A model generated the notes under the pieces. That model ran no database searches and was not told the origin of the DNA. It saw only the letters and a program-made list of their open reading frames with translations. Source: Erythroxylum novogranatense (Eukaryota; Streptophyta; Magnoliopsida; Malpighiales; Erythroxylaceae). Taken from it: 64,000 bases of DNA. The position numbers and the translations under genes were made by a program. Below are positions 37,081-48,947 of this stretch, in pieces (position 1 is the stretch's first letter; each line of letters opens with the position of its first letter). The stretch covers positions 34,351,023 to 34,415,022 of the forward strand of contig CM057228.1 of assembly GCA_029891385.1 (NCBI GenBank), read 5' to 3'.

Positions 37081-39091
37081 CTGCACTGGAGAGACAAAAA
37101 CTAGTTTTCACTTGAATATGGTAAAAGCTTAGGAAAAGATGTGAGAAATTTTTTTTGACCAGTTTCCCTGATCAAGCAGTTAAATTCAATCACTTCTTCA
37201 ACATTTTCACGACCAATTAACAGAGAGAAGCGTATATGGAAGCATTAGTGCATGGATTTGTAAATATGCATGTGAAGACCTTATGCACCTTCGTATCCAA
37301 TCCTTCGCTTGTGCCGAGTTCGGCCAACTGCAGCCAAGGTGATAAGCTCGAATGGTACTGATCCGTTATAGAAGCAGTGAAACTTCCCTTTGAAACATCA
37401 AGTACTTCTCGTTCACACTTCTCATTGCATAAATTACAGCGAGGAGGGCAGCGGCATGAGTTGCTTAATCCACCATTCATTTCGGAAGGTGTAGAAAAGA
37501 AGCCTCCAAATGGGACAAATGATTCCATCAAGCTGCCATTAAAGCCCATCCGTGGTGGCACTGTGAGACTTAGTAGGCACACGATATAACACAAAAGGAC
37601 CCATATACAAGATTCCGGCTTAGGAAATTGGGGCACGCCTATTAAATTTCATAAAGTATTTGTGTTGAACTAAAAAGTTGGATACAAACTGACAAATAGC
37701 TTGCTAGAGCTAGACCTATGCCTATAAAATTCTTACCAGATATTCCAATATTTAGAAGGGAAAATTGCGACTATAAATAAACAATTATTATTAAATTCCA
37801 AAAGCCTGTGACAAGGCTAGGAATCATGCAGGTCCACGTAAACAATATTTCACAACTCCAAAGAAGTTAATTCAGAAATACTACGAACTCCACCTTACCT
37901 GGTCTTGGGAAAAGACTCGGCCATGGAAGACCTCGAAGAAGTAATAGGCAAAAGCTGCAAATCCCATTCTTTTTCAACACAAGGAAATCTACTAACAAAC
38001 GCTACGTAAGTCTCGTTATTCTCCACGGCACCGATCAACCACAGTTTCCGACCATATAGCTGCAACAACCTTGTCAATTCTTCAACCACATACGCAGCAG
38101 TCTCGTTGATTTGATTTTGAACAAATGCCTGCAAGTCTCCGCAATTCACCACCAACCCAGGTCCCAAACTCTGCTTCACAAATTGACCCACCTCCCAAAA
38201 TTTCAAATCCACCACCCTTCGATCAGAGCTTTCTCTGATAATCTTCGAGATATCAGTTCCAATGCAAATCACACTCAGCCCATATAACTGTACTGGTAAG
38301 TTACTCTTTCTTTTTTCTAACAGTTCGCTGAAACTTGCAAGTGCATCGTAAGCAGACGGGCCAACGAGTAGTGGATTCCTGCCTTGGTTTCTTAGCAGAA
38401 TTTCGCTAATCCTCTTGCAATTTTCGTCTCCGTGGAGAAAACTTAAATCACAGTCATCCTGAAACGAAAAACTTAAGCGCTCCCGACCCGGAACCGGATC
38501 CGAATCCCCGCTCAAATTACAGAGAAAGGGAGGCGGGCCCTTATAGCGGGAGAATTTGAAAACCTGTGGAAGAGGTCGGATGATAGCGAGTTTGATTTCG
38601 GGGCTCCGAAAACCCGCTTCTCCAAAGACCCGACTCACAACCGGGTCGTCGAGGATCGAGAGAATCAGATTCTGGAGCTCCACTTTGATGCACGAAATGG
38701 ACGACGAAGATTGTTGCTGCGATATTTGTTGATACAAATGGAAATTTTCCGGTTGTCTCCTCTGGTTCGCTTGCGACCGCTTTATCGCGGCCATGAGCGA
38801 GTTGGACACAGGTGGGTCGTTGCGGAGTTGACTAGAGGAGACTCGCTCAAGCGAGGCGCTGAGGCAGAGCTCAAGAGCCTTGAATTGGAGGCGAGGAGAG
38901 TAAGCCGAATTTCGGGCACGCGCGCACGCGTCGCGTAGAATGGAGGATGGGAGGGATAGGAGAGCCGATACGGCGTGCAGCGACGTCGTTTGAGCATGGC
39001 CTCTACAGCGAGCCACGTTCACAGCCTCGTCGAGAGCGTGGGCTGCCTCAGGTGTCAAGCATTGCCTGGCGGTAATTACCGGGGTAGGCAT
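35236..39091 (-). CDS. SMXL7: SMXL6/7/8 (D53-type) strigolactone signalling repressor, three exons, about 1093 aa
   Basis: D53/SMXL6/7/8 proteins are nuclear, ClpB-related repressors. Strigolactone triggers their binding to D14 and the F-box protein D3/MAX2, and they are then degraded, which frees shoot-branching targets from TOPLESS-dependent repression. Predicted exons are 39091-37899, 37532-37289 and 37080-35236; introns of 366 and 208 bp have GT-AG ends, and the joined length keeps frame (479 codons, then 614 plus stop). The start Met-Pro-Thr-Pro-Val is the family's usual one. Visible parts: double Clp-N region (residues 1-180), D1-like ATPase region with degenerate P-loop (about 235-400), linker, D2-like region with Gly-Pro-Asp-Arg-Cys-Gly-Lys-Arg-Lys (about 734-744), the RGKT motif needed for hormone-induced degradation (about 784-787) and an LDLNL EAR motif (about 942-946). 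The length is normal (D53 about 1130). It has no internal stops and appears functional. Which of SMXL6, 7 or 8 it is cannot be decided here. Confidence 0.93.
37289..37532 (-). other. SMXL exon 2
   Basis: 244 nt. Acceptor GGCAG (37533-37537) joins in phase to give Ser-Leu-Met-Glu-Ser-Phe-Val-Pro-Phe-Gly-Gly-Phe-Phe, a stretch conserved in the D53 clade. It carries a Cys-rich part (C-x-C-x3-C-x2-C-x3-C). The donor is AAG|GTGCAT. An alternative acceptor further upstream (AAG at 37571 region) would also keep phase but adds residues not expected from family alignment. Confidence 0.8.
37899..39091 (-). other. SMXL exon 1
   Basis: 1193 nt from ATG (39089-39091) to donor AG|GTAAGG (intron begins at 37898). 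It encodes the double Clp-N region and the first ATPase-like domain ending Leu-Leu-Pro-Ile-Thr-Ser-Ser. Phase 2 at the junction. Confidence 0.9.
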
Positions 39092-39700
39092 CGCCGGTTA
39101 AGACAGCAAGTGTTAATTAAAGTTGAGGATAAAAAGTTGTATTGTGTCTGTTATCGTTTTGTAAGGTTTTTCATTTAGTTTATTTAACAAGAAGAAAAAA
39201 TGTAAACCGAGAAAAAGAGAATGATATTTAAGATAGAGAGATATGGGAGAAAAGAAAAAAGAAAGGGAAAGAATCAAGTGTTTTGTTTGATAATCATAAT
39301 AGGCAAAGCGAGGGACGACTTTTAAAATATTGGTGGTGGAGTGTTGATGACGGCGGAGGTGGCAGTGGGAAAAAAGAACAAGTGGGTATGCTAGTGGGGA
39401 ATTACAGAGAAAGATGAACAGGTGGTGAGTATAGATTCTACACATCCAAAGACGATTTTTTTTACGCGATGCAAGTTACAAAATTATGGAGCAAATATAG
39501 AGAGAGAGAGCGAGGGAGATGCGGTGTGGGTACTGGTAGTCAGCATTCGTTCTCTATAGAGCGAGGGAGATGCGGTGTGGGTACTGGTAGTCAGCATTCG
39601 TCTTTTCGAAGGCTATAAATTCTTAAACCGCAAATAAGTTGACACGTTAAATAACTCGACTCGATAGCGACTCTCTCGAATTTGTGTGTGTTAAATATCA
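39092..39700 (-). promoter_or_regulatory. Upstream and probable 5' leader region of the SMXL gene
   Basis: On the minus strand this is rich in CT tracts (about 39190-39270 and 39499-39510), which are common in plant 5' leaders. It contains a 51-bp tandem duplication at 39508-39601. The CTCTATAGAG palindrome at 39552-39561 region is a weak TATA candidate. Transcription start cannot be fixed from sequence. Confidence 0.4.
39508..39601. repeat. 51-bp period tandem duplication upstream of SMXL
   Basis: Two 43-bp identical copies (39508-39550 and 39559-39601) starting GAGCGAGGGAGATGCGGTGT, 8 bp apart. Situated 417-510 bp upstream of the start codon. Confidence 0.95.
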
Positions 39701-40960
39701 TGTATAGTGAGGTAAAGAGTTGCAGAGTGAAATCAGAGCAGTGTTATACTGTTACGTGAGTGGCAGGGTTCAGATTGTGAAAAAGGTTGAAAGCGACAGG
39801 AAGAGAATAAACCCGAGACCCACCGGTGCCAGTCATGGGTGATAATCAAAAGGGCCTTGTTTTTACTCTGCAAAACTTGCATTAGTGTGCTGTGCATCTT
39901 TGTGTACTTGTGGGCGTGGGAGGAGAGTAAAAAGTGAAAAGGTGTTGGATTTGATATGTCGTTTTGTATATTACCTTGGTCTCCCTTTCCTTCCGAATGA
40001 CCAAGACTATCCGTACAAGCTTATATATTACATTGTAAATACAGGAAGGACGTTAAAAGAAAATTATTAATCTATGTTGAGAGAAAAGAAGAAAAATAGT
40101 AGCAAAGATATATAATAATTATAATTATATATTGTTGCCCTCTCCAACACTTTAATTAAGTTGCGGAAAGGTGATTTTGATGGAGAATCTGAGTGTAGAA
40201 GATCTCTTGTCCTGAGCTTTCGGATCCCTCACTTTATTTCTTTCTTTTTCTTCTCGTCCACAAACTTTTTGTCATCTTTGAATACCCATATTAAATTCAG
40301 GGCGGGTCAACATACTTTCACGGATTTTCGTTTTCGGTCAACTTCATATAATAAAATAATGGCAACTTTTTCATTTAACTAACTTAAGTAACATGTTTTT
40401 ATGAGAGCAATTGAACTGATCTATCAATTCATCTGAAAGTATACAAAATTATACTTAGACTTTAAAGATCACTTTGACTACCAATTAGGTAGACGGTTAA
40501 ATTAAAATCGACGGACAATGGTTCCCATCGGATTTTGCAAAGCAAGTTTTAACAAGGAGAAGAAGAAAGTTTTGTACACGCTGGGGACCAACACTAAAAT
40601 GCCTGCTTTCGATGGCTCATCACTCCCAACTTTTTTCAGACATCATGCAAAAGATAGTTCGATTCAACTTTACTATCACTTCATGGTTGAATCCTGTTTG
40701 TTTACACAAAGAAAACAAATCGTTCATTGTGAGACTTCTCTCTAATGCGCATGATCTTCGATTCTATTCATTTTCACTTTGTCATAAAAACACTTTACTC
40801 ATTTCATTCATCATTTTCTTTTCTTAACTTTCTTGGCAGGCTAGTGGCTGTGCCTCTGAGTTATGATAATGCCATTAATCCCCGCGAGAACTCTGACATT
40901 GGCTAACCAAATATATCTTAGACCAAACATTACTCCTATAATTATAAGCAGATGAACTGA
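39701..40960. other. Intergenic, no gene supported
   Basis: AT-rich sequence between the SMXL upstream region and the gypsy LTR. Open frames up to 76 codons (for example 40518-40745) have no features I recognise. Could hold distal promoter of SMXL. Confidence 0.5.
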
Positions 40961-41884
40961 ATAATTCAAAATATAAATCACTATAAAATAATTTATTAAC
41001 AACAAAACAGTACTTTATTTTAATAGTAAAGTCTAAAGTTATCCTTAATCGATTTCAGATTCATCTAATTGATGATTCCAATTACTTCTTAATCGAATTT
41101 TCGAACCTAGAATTTACAAAATTCTATTAGATTAATTTACGAAAATATTTCTAACCTAATTATACTTAATAATCCAACATTATTATATTTTCTAATTTAT
41201 TCTTAATTAAAATAATAATATTCTTACTAACCTAACCTCCATAATTACTAAAATACCTTTAAATAATTAAAAGTCCTATTTCACCCTCATCTATTTCAAG
41301 TAATACCAAAAATGATCTTCGTGCAAGTAAATTTTAGATTTACTCTTCACTTTCTGTACTTCCTATTCTACCCCTACATGCAACTTAAAGTTTTCAAAGC
41401 AATGTTATCATCTTCACCCTCTCTACTTCTCCCCTCTTCTCTTTTTTTAAAATCATTTTTCAGCCCCATTTTCTCCACTTTTATCCCTTTATGCAACTTC
41501 AATTATTATTCCAACCCATCGCAACATGCAAATCAACTATAAACTAGTGTAGGATGGTCAAAATTCACAAAAATGACATAATATAGCTGCTATAATTTTT
41601 ACCTAAGTGTAACGCACTATGATGTTGTTAGCCTTCAAAACTCTCTCCAATATTTTTGCAAAACAAATAAAATGAGAGAACCTATAAGGAAATTGTTACA
41701 TGCAAAACAAAGGGGGTGCATTTTGACAAACTCACCAATTGGAAATGAAGAGGAAAGATGAAGAAGATGGTGGTTTTGTTGGTGTTTATTTGCATTTCTA
41801 GATATGGGTTTTTATACAACTTAATGGTTTGTAGGTCGGGTTGAGCAATTGGGTAAGTTTTTAATTTACCGAGTGGGCTTTATA
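40961..41884 (-). repeat. 3' LTR (truncated) of the Ty3/gypsy element
   Basis: Matches 44735-45394 and then 52601-52829. The minus-strand purine stretch GGATAAAATTCTTTTTAAAAG adjoining at 41885-41935 is like the GGACGAAATTC motif before other gypsy LTRs. Confidence 0.75.
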
Positions 41885-43785
41885 GATCTCCTCTTTTAAA
41901 AAGAATTTTATCCTCAAAATTAAATTATGCACCTAAGGATCCAAACAAATGACGATATTAATGTCAAATTTCATCATCTCCCTCCTATGTAGCCTTTACT
42001 AGAGAACGATGATGACTCTACAAAACTCATACCATTGGAATCTCCCTTCTCCTTAATTTCCTAATTTGTCTATCCAATATCTCCATTGACTCTTCTTTAT
42101 AGGTCATATCATTTGTAACTTCGATCTCAAGCCTAGATATAACATAACTAGGATCTTATAAATACCGTCTTAACATCAACATGTGGAGCATATCATGAAT
42201 TTGGAATAAATCTGGTGGCGATGCTAATATGTAAAAAAGTCTTTCTGTACAAAAAATGTCTCAAATCCTAAGAGCATGCACAATCGCCGCTAACTCTAGA
42301 TCATGAGTGAAATAATTCATCTCATACGATCTCAACTTACGAGAGGCATAAGTTATCACCTTTCTATGTCACTTCTATACACACCCAAACTTATCCTTAA
42401 AGCATCAGTATCTACCTCAAAACCTCTACCACTCAATATTAGCACCAAAATCGGGTGAAAAATCAATCTCCGTTTAAGTTGCTCAAAACTCTCCTGACAC
42501 TGATTGGTCAACTCAATCTGAACTCCTTTCTTCAATAGTTTGGTTAACGGGCTTGTTATTATCGAAAATTCTTTTACAAATCTCCGCTAATACCCAACAA
42601 GTCCTAGAAAAACTCCTTACTTATGATATATTTCTAGGTAGCTCCCACTCTATAATTGCCTTTACCTTAGAATGATCAAGCATTGCTCCCTCTAGGAACA
42701 CCACATGTCTAAGAAAACTACCTGCTCCATCAAAAACTCACACTTATTCAACTTTGCATACAATTGTCTCTTCTTCAGAATCTGTAACATAATCATAAAA
42801 AAATGTTGCTTATGCTCCTCTTTACTCTGAATACACTAATATATCATCAATGAATACTATCAAAAACTGATCCAGATACTCTTGAAAATTCCTATTCATT
42901 AATGCCATGAATGTGCGTTAATCAATTCAAAAAGCTTCACTAGGAACTCATAGTGACCATACCGAGTACGAAAAGCTATTTTAGGAATACTTGATTTAAC
43001 TATCCTCAACTACCAATATCCTGATCTCAAGTTAATCTTGAAAAATATGACAACTCCCCTAAGTTGATCTAAGATTATCTATCCTCAATAACGTGTACTT
43101 TTTTTTACTGTCACCCTATTTAGTGATCATTAGTTTATACATAGCCTCATACTACTATCCTTTTTCTTCATAAACGACACTAGAGCTCCCCAGGGTGATG
43201 TGCTCGGTCTAATAAGGCCTTTTTCTAACAACTCCTCTAACTACCTTTTTTAACTCATGTAATTCAACAGTAGCTATCTTGTAAATGAAATGGAAATTGT
43301 TACAACTTCAGGCATAGTCTCAATGGTAAAATCTATCTCTCGTTTAGGCGGTAAACTTGGGAAATTATCTAAGAATACCTCCAAAAATTTCTTCACCATA
43401 GGAATATCCTCTGACCTGGGATTTACCTTCTTTATATCTATACTATGAACTAGATATACCTCATACCCATTCAATATCAATCGCTTAGCAGTCAAAGTTG
43501 AGATCACACATCCTGGGACCACTCTATGATCCCTCACAAATATTACTTTCGAGTTACCTGAAGACTCTATTATAACCTCCTTAGCATAGCAATCTATTAT
43601 AGCTTGATATTGTTCCAATCAATTCATCCCAAGAACTACATTAAACTCCCTTAAATCCATCACTATCAAGTCAGTTAGTAGCTCCATTCCACCATTCCTC
43701 ACTAGCATTCCCCTCCTTACATTATTTACGACCACACAATCTCCAACTAATTTTTTTCTCAATACGTTCCTGGTAATGTAAATCC
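41885..43785 (-). pseudogene. pol: Ty3/gypsy pol remnant (protease end, RT start)
   Basis: In minus orientation the frames at 43274-43740 read as the end of an aspartic protease and the protease-RT linker. They include a Val-Leu-Gly-Met-Asn stretch, an Ile-Asp-Cys-Tyr-Ala-Lys-Glu-Val stretch, and a Glu-Asp-Ile-Pro-Met-Val-Lys-Lys-Phe-Leu-Glu-Val-Phe stretch that precedes the RT in this lineage. RT and RNase H follow towards 42000 with many stops and shifts. Gag and the protease active site are absent: the primer site lies almost directly against the protease tail. Not functional. Confidence 0.75.
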
Positions 43786-43797
43786 GCTCTGATACCA
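43786..43797 (-). other. Primer-binding site of the Ty3/gypsy element
   Basis: Minus strand TGGTATCAGAGC, complementary to initiator methionine tRNA; LTR sequence begins at about 43798. Confidence 0.75.
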
Positions 43798-45394
43798 CCT
43801 AATATGATGCTCCCAAAAATCTTTAAAAAATTCTTAAACCACAATTAACCAAATAGTTCCCAAAACGTACCATTAATCATCCAATTCCTGATTAGTTCCA
43901 AAAGAGATGGTTGTTTGTCAGATATAAAAGTATTCTTTATAACATAACTACCCGAGTTGTCATATTTAAACGTATATACAGTCAAATATTTTTACACAAT
44001 TAAATTGTTGGCCCCGCCTAAACTCCACTATATCGGTCCCGTACACTAGAGTTATCGACAATATCTTGATCTCTAAAAAAGTGATGGCAAAGGGTGAGCT
44101 GCCTACTCAGTAAGGATAACCGCCCGTACCCTTAATATCAAATAACTCAAAAAATAATCATAAGACTTAGTCAAACGATTAAATCATACATTTAATTCAT
44201 ATATACACAACAATGCCTCAGTCTGCCCAGACATTTAACAAACATCTCAAAAATTTTACTAAATTATGATTAACAAAAATATTAATTATAATTGTCATTG
44301 ATGCTTTATTCCAATATTTAACTGAATTGTCTAGGTCTAGTTTAACCTAGTAGACTTGCATCCAATCGTTTGTCAGCTCATCTCAACTCATCATAAATTC
44401 TCACGAAGTAAAAATGTAATTAAATGTATAAATATTAGTACTTGATACCTCAATTTCTTAATCTCTCTTGGTATCCCGTCACTACTCCAGTACTTAACCA
44501 TCGACACAGAATATCTCTGAGACTCAGGATGCCCTAGTATTTTCTCCACAGACATATACCTAGCCACCACTTGCTCATATCGACACAACCTAACCATTTA
44601 AGACCATCGAATACACCTCAGAAAACGTAACAAAATATAATAATGAAACACCTTATACTACATTAATTATTTGATAAATAAAATAAACATAATTCATGTA
44701 TGTAACTAGTAATCATTAATTAAATTAATGTCTAATTCAAACTATAAATCACTACAAAATAATTTATTAACAACAAAATTATACTCTATTTTAAGAGTAA
44801 AGTCTAAAGTTATCCTTAATCAATTTCATATTCAACTAATTGATAATCCCAATTACTTCTTAATCGGATTTTGCGGACCTAGAATTTACAAAATTCTATT
44901 AGATTAATTTATGAAAATATTTCTAACCCAATTATACTTAATAATCCAACATTATTATATTTTCTAATTTATTCTTAATTATAAAAATAATATTCTTACT
45001 AACCTAACCCCTATAATTACTAAAATACCTTTAAATAATTAAAAGTCCTATTTTACCCTCATCTATTTCAAGCAATACCAAAAATGCCCTTCATGCAAGT
45101 AAATTTTAGATTTACTCTTCACTTTCTGTACTTCCTATTCTGTCCCTATATGCAACTTAAGTTTTCAAAACAATGTTATCATCTTCACCCTCTCCACTTC
45201 TCCCCTCTTCTCTTCTTTTATCATTTTTCAGCCCCATTTTCTCCATTTTTATCCCTTAATGCAATTTTAATTATTGTCCCAATCAATCACAACATGCAAA
45301 TCAACTATAAACTAGTGTAGGATGAACAAAATTCACAAAAAATAACATAATATAGTTGTTGGAATTTTTACCTAAGTGTAAGGCTCCCCAATAT
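43798..45394 (-). repeat. 5' LTR of the Ty3/gypsy element, left part
   Basis: Interrupted at 45394 by the Sirevirus-like insertion and continued at 52601 (AATAT duplicated). Includes the typical gypsy LTR phrase with TACTCAGTAAGGATAACCGCC near 44105. Confidence 0.75.
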
Positions 45395-45878
45395 TGTAAG
45401 TGATCTAGAAGGGGGGGTTGAATAGATCTTTAAAATTCTTTAAGAATTTCTACAAGAAAATCAGAAGTTAAAACACACAAAAATAATTTAGATAAACTTA
45501 ATTGAAAAGTGTAGGAAGAAGATCAAACACTTGTTTTTATAGAGGTTCTGTCTAAGACCTCACGCCCTTACCTAAGCTCCTACTTAGGATTTTGCCAATC
45601 ACTTTATTGCACACTTTGTAGTTGAGTGTGAACTTTTTACAACTCTACTTGACTTCCGGCTCAAGCTACCTTACAAACGATTTGTCTTACGACACAAATC
45701 CTACCTCACACGTGACCTTCCACTCGTCACTCAAATTGTAAAAGAAATATAGTAAAGATTGAAAAACAAATGCTCAAAACAATAGAGTAACAAAATAAGA
45801 GCAATAGTGAGCAATTTGAAGCAATAGAAGAGTATTTAGACTTGTGGAACTTGTATATACTCTTCTTTCATCATCCTC

Positions 45879-45886
45879 TATTTATA
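45879..45886 (-). promoter_or_regulatory. TATA box of the Sirevirus-like LTR
   Basis: TATAAATA on the minus strand, within AAGTATAAATAGAGG; better than the TATAAG of the related element at 7394. Confidence 0.6.
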
Positions 45887-46002
45887 CTTGAAGAAATATA
45901 GCTGTTAGAGCTCTACTAGCCGTTGCTTAATTGGATATAGTCGTTCTTGATAATCTCCATTCCATTTTTATCAAATCGACCGTTGGAGCTGATTTCGCAT
46001 CC

Positions 46003-46200
46003 ATAAGTCGACTTGTCGAATGTATAAGTCGACTTGTTTCAACCATTTACGTAAAAGTTTCATCTCCGCTCTCCAATAAGTCGACTCGTACCATGTAAGT
46101 CGACTTGTCGTCCTCGATAGGTCGACTTGTGTTTGATAAGTCGACTTGTATTGACATTGCTTCATCTGTAAGTCGACTTGTGCTTTGTAAGTCGACTTGT
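46003..46200. repeat. AAGTCGACTT palindrome array in 3' LTR
   Basis: About nine units at irregular spacing, upstream of TATA. The same array lies at 52168-52365 in the 5' LTR. Confidence 0.9.
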
Positions 46201-46435
46201 ATTTCCTTCAATGGTAACATCCGACCAATTCCTTTATAATCCTCATGTTTTATTCCATTTTTCACTTAGAGGACAACTCCCATCTTGATTCTCCATTGAT
46301 TAGACACTTGCTCATCTTGATTTGCACAATCCTTTCATTGAATAATACCTGAAATAATTTCTTAACTATTTCTAGATATTTTATTATTATCAAAACATAA
46401 AGGGATTTAATTTTTCAACCACCATTGATCCAACA

Positions 46436-46810
46436 ATCTCCCCCTTTTTGATAATGACAAAATATGTAGAAATTGACAAGAAATTTGAAGGACATAAAAT
46501 TTGATCAAGGTTTTCCTTGTCTTGATGGTTAGGTTGTCTCCCCCTTAATTTATAAATCAATGATTAAAATAGAAATCAATAAAATCACAAATCAATGAAA
46601 TTTTCACTCCCCCTTAATCAAATATCAATTTCAATCTTACTCCCCCTTTTTGTCATAATCAAAAATCAATAGAGAAAATATACTCAAATGAAGATTAATG
46701 AAATTTAAAACCAATTAGTCTACTGGTAGTCTAAGTGTAAAACATGATGATGAAATCTTTGGATGTAATTGCATATGTGCCTCATATATTGACCATTTAA
46801 TGTAGCAAAA
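46436..46810 (-). other. Polypurine tracts and 3' untranslated region of the Sirevirus-like element
   Basis: Minus strand AAAAAGGGGGAGAT adjoins the LTR; more GGGGGAG copies near 46540, 46608 and 46640. No coding sequence. Confidence 0.75.
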
Positions 46811-47250
46811 TCAAATTCAACCAAAGGAATTTAAATCACAAATGCCTAATCTCAATTTAATGTTCACAAACGCATCTTCCTTAGGAGGTTTAGTAAACAA
46901 TGAAACATGTTTCAAAACAATGTCACCTTTCAAACAATAATCACGAATAAAATGATGTCTAATTTCAATGTGCTTTGTTCTACTATGCAATATAGGATTT
47001 TTACTCAAACAAATAGCACTGGTATTATCACAATAGATAGGAATGTTTTTAACTATAATACCATAATCAAGCAATTAATGTTTAATCCAAAGAACTTGGG
47101 CACAAGCACTCCCAGTTGCTACATATTCAGATTCAGCAGTGGAAATGGCTACACTAACTTGCTTTTTACTAGCCGAAGATATCAAAGATGATCCTAAGAA
47201 ATGACATAATCCACTAGTACTTTTTCTATCAATTCTACACCACCATGATC
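46811..47250 (-). pseudogene. pol: Ty1/copia RNase H end
   Basis: Minus-strand frames include Cys-Asp-Asn-Thr-Ser-Ala-Ile-Cys-Leu-Ser-Lys-Asn-Pro and Ser-Arg-Thr-Lys-His-Ile-Glu-Ile-Arg-His-His-Phe, the conserved C-terminal part of copia RNase H. The normal tail before Phe-Thr-Lys-Pro is shortened (Val-Ser then Leu-Phe-Thr-Lys-Pro), indicating an in-frame deletion. Upstream parts at 47080-47250 continue in other frames. Confidence 0.85.
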
Positions 47251-47382
47251 AAGCATCACTATAAGCATACAAATCAAATGAATCACAACTAGATACCACA
47301 AACCATGATTAATAGTTTTACTCAAATATCTAAAATTCTTTTACAAGCACTCAAGTGAGAAATCTTAGGACAAGATTGAAAT

Positions 47383-48171
47383 CTAGCACAAAGACATGTG
47401 GCAAACATTATGTCGTCTGTAAGCGATTAAATACAAGAGAGAACCGATCATACCTCTATAGAGTTTTTGATCAACATCTTCTTCATGTTCATTTTTCTCC
47501 AAGACCACATTTGTTGCCATTGGTATTGTTGCCACTTTGCATCCTTCCATTTTAAACTTCTTAAGAAGTTCCTTTGTATACTTCGATTGATGGATGAATA
47601 TTCCATTTTTGTGTTGCTTGATTTGCAATCCAAGAAAGAACTTGAGTTCTCCCATCATGCTCATTTCAAATTCACCTTGCATTAAATCGCTAAATTCTTT
47701 ACACAAAAATTCATTAGTGGCACCAAACACAATGTCATCAACATAAATTTGACAAATAAGCATATCATGATCAACATGTTTAATAAACAAAGTATTATCT
47801 ATCTTATCACGAACATATCTATGTTGAGTTAGAAAAGTACTTAACCTCTCATACCATGCTCTAGGTGCTTGCTTCATTCCATAAAGTGCCTTCTTGAGTT
47901 TGTAGACGTAATCTGGATGCTCATGATCTTCAAATCCCGGTGGTTGTTTGACATAGACTTCCTCTTGAATATACCCATTGAGAAATGCGCTCTTGACGTC
48001 CATTTGATTTAATTTGATCCTTTTATGAGACGCAAATGCACATAGTAGCCTAATTGCCTCCAAACGAGCCACAGGAGCATATGTCTCATTGTAATCAAGA
48101 CCTTCTTCTTGATAAAATCCTTGAGCCACTAAATTTTGATTTATTTTTAATCGCTTCACCATTCTCATCAT
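47383..48171 (-). pseudogene. pol: Ty1/copia reverse transcriptase domain (RVT_2)
   Basis: A 262-codon open frame covers most of the RT. It includes Asp-Val-Lys-Ser-Ala-Phe-Leu-Asn-Gly, Ala-Leu-Tyr-Gly-Met-Lys-Gln-Ala-Pro-Arg-Ala-Trp-Tyr and the catalytic Tyr-Val-Asp-Asp box. Catalytic residues are intact, but the domain is cut off from upstream pol by shifts at about 48175-48940 and from RNase H at about 47380. Confidence 0.92.
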
Positions 48172-48947
48172 ATTTTATCCGATTTACCCACTTGACTCAA
48201 TGATGGTCTTGTCCTTTGGTGGAGCTACCAAATCCCATACATCATTTCGCTTGAACCGATTAAGCTCCTCTTGCATAGCTAAAAGCCGCCATCATCTTTA
48301 AGAGCTTCTTTATATTTTGGGTTCTACCAATAAAATGAAGGCTGAATTACTCATATTCTCATAGATATTTCTCCTAGTTCTTATTCCAACATTTAAATCA
48401 CCAATGACTTGCTCCATAGGATGGTTCTTTGCTTTTACCCATGATTTAATGTCGGGTACATGATTTTCTTCGTCTAGCTTCAATTCCTCAATCTTGGATT
48501 CAATTTCTTCAATTTTATTTCCTAACTTCCCGCATCATCATCAAAACAAGCCTTTCTTGGGGTGAAATCATATCATCAAATTTAACATGTATACTTTCTT
48601 CAACACATTTAGTCCTATTATTATAAACTCTAAAAGCCTTACTAGTTTGAAAATAACCAATAAACACACCAACATCGATTTAGAATCGAATTTTCCTAAA
48701 TTGTTCTTTCCATTATTATGAATGAATACTTTACAACCAAAAGGATGAAAATAAGAGATGTTGGGTTTCTTACCTTTCCAAAGTTCTTAGGTGTCTTATT
48801 TTGTCTCTTCGCAAGTGCACCCTATTGATGACGTAGCATGCGGTATTGATCGCTTCCCCCAAAATGATTTAGGAAGATTGTACTCATTTAACATGGTTCT
48901 TTCATTTCTTCAAGAGAACGATTCTTCCTTTCTACCACACCATTTTG
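48172..48947 (-). pseudogene. pol: Integrase C-terminal region and RT linker, broken
   Basis: No long frame, but short matches to copia integrase tail and the linker before RT appear in all three minus frames, so several indels have accumulated. Confidence 0.5.

Larger units (their letters stand above)
45395..46435 (-). repeat. 3' LTR of the Sirevirus-like element
   Basis: Contains palindrome array 46003-46200 (about nine AGTCGACTT units) and, 110 bp downstream in element orientation, a good TATA box (TATAAATA on minus, 45879-45886). Confidence 0.9.

Noticed and set aside
37217..37636. A 139-codon frame around SMXL exon 2 as a separate small gene
   Set aside because: Its middle is exon 2 of SMXL; the ends are intron sequence beyond good splice sites.
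40518..40745. 75-codon frame upstream of SMXL
   Set aside because: No recognisable domain, no codon or context support; could be chance.
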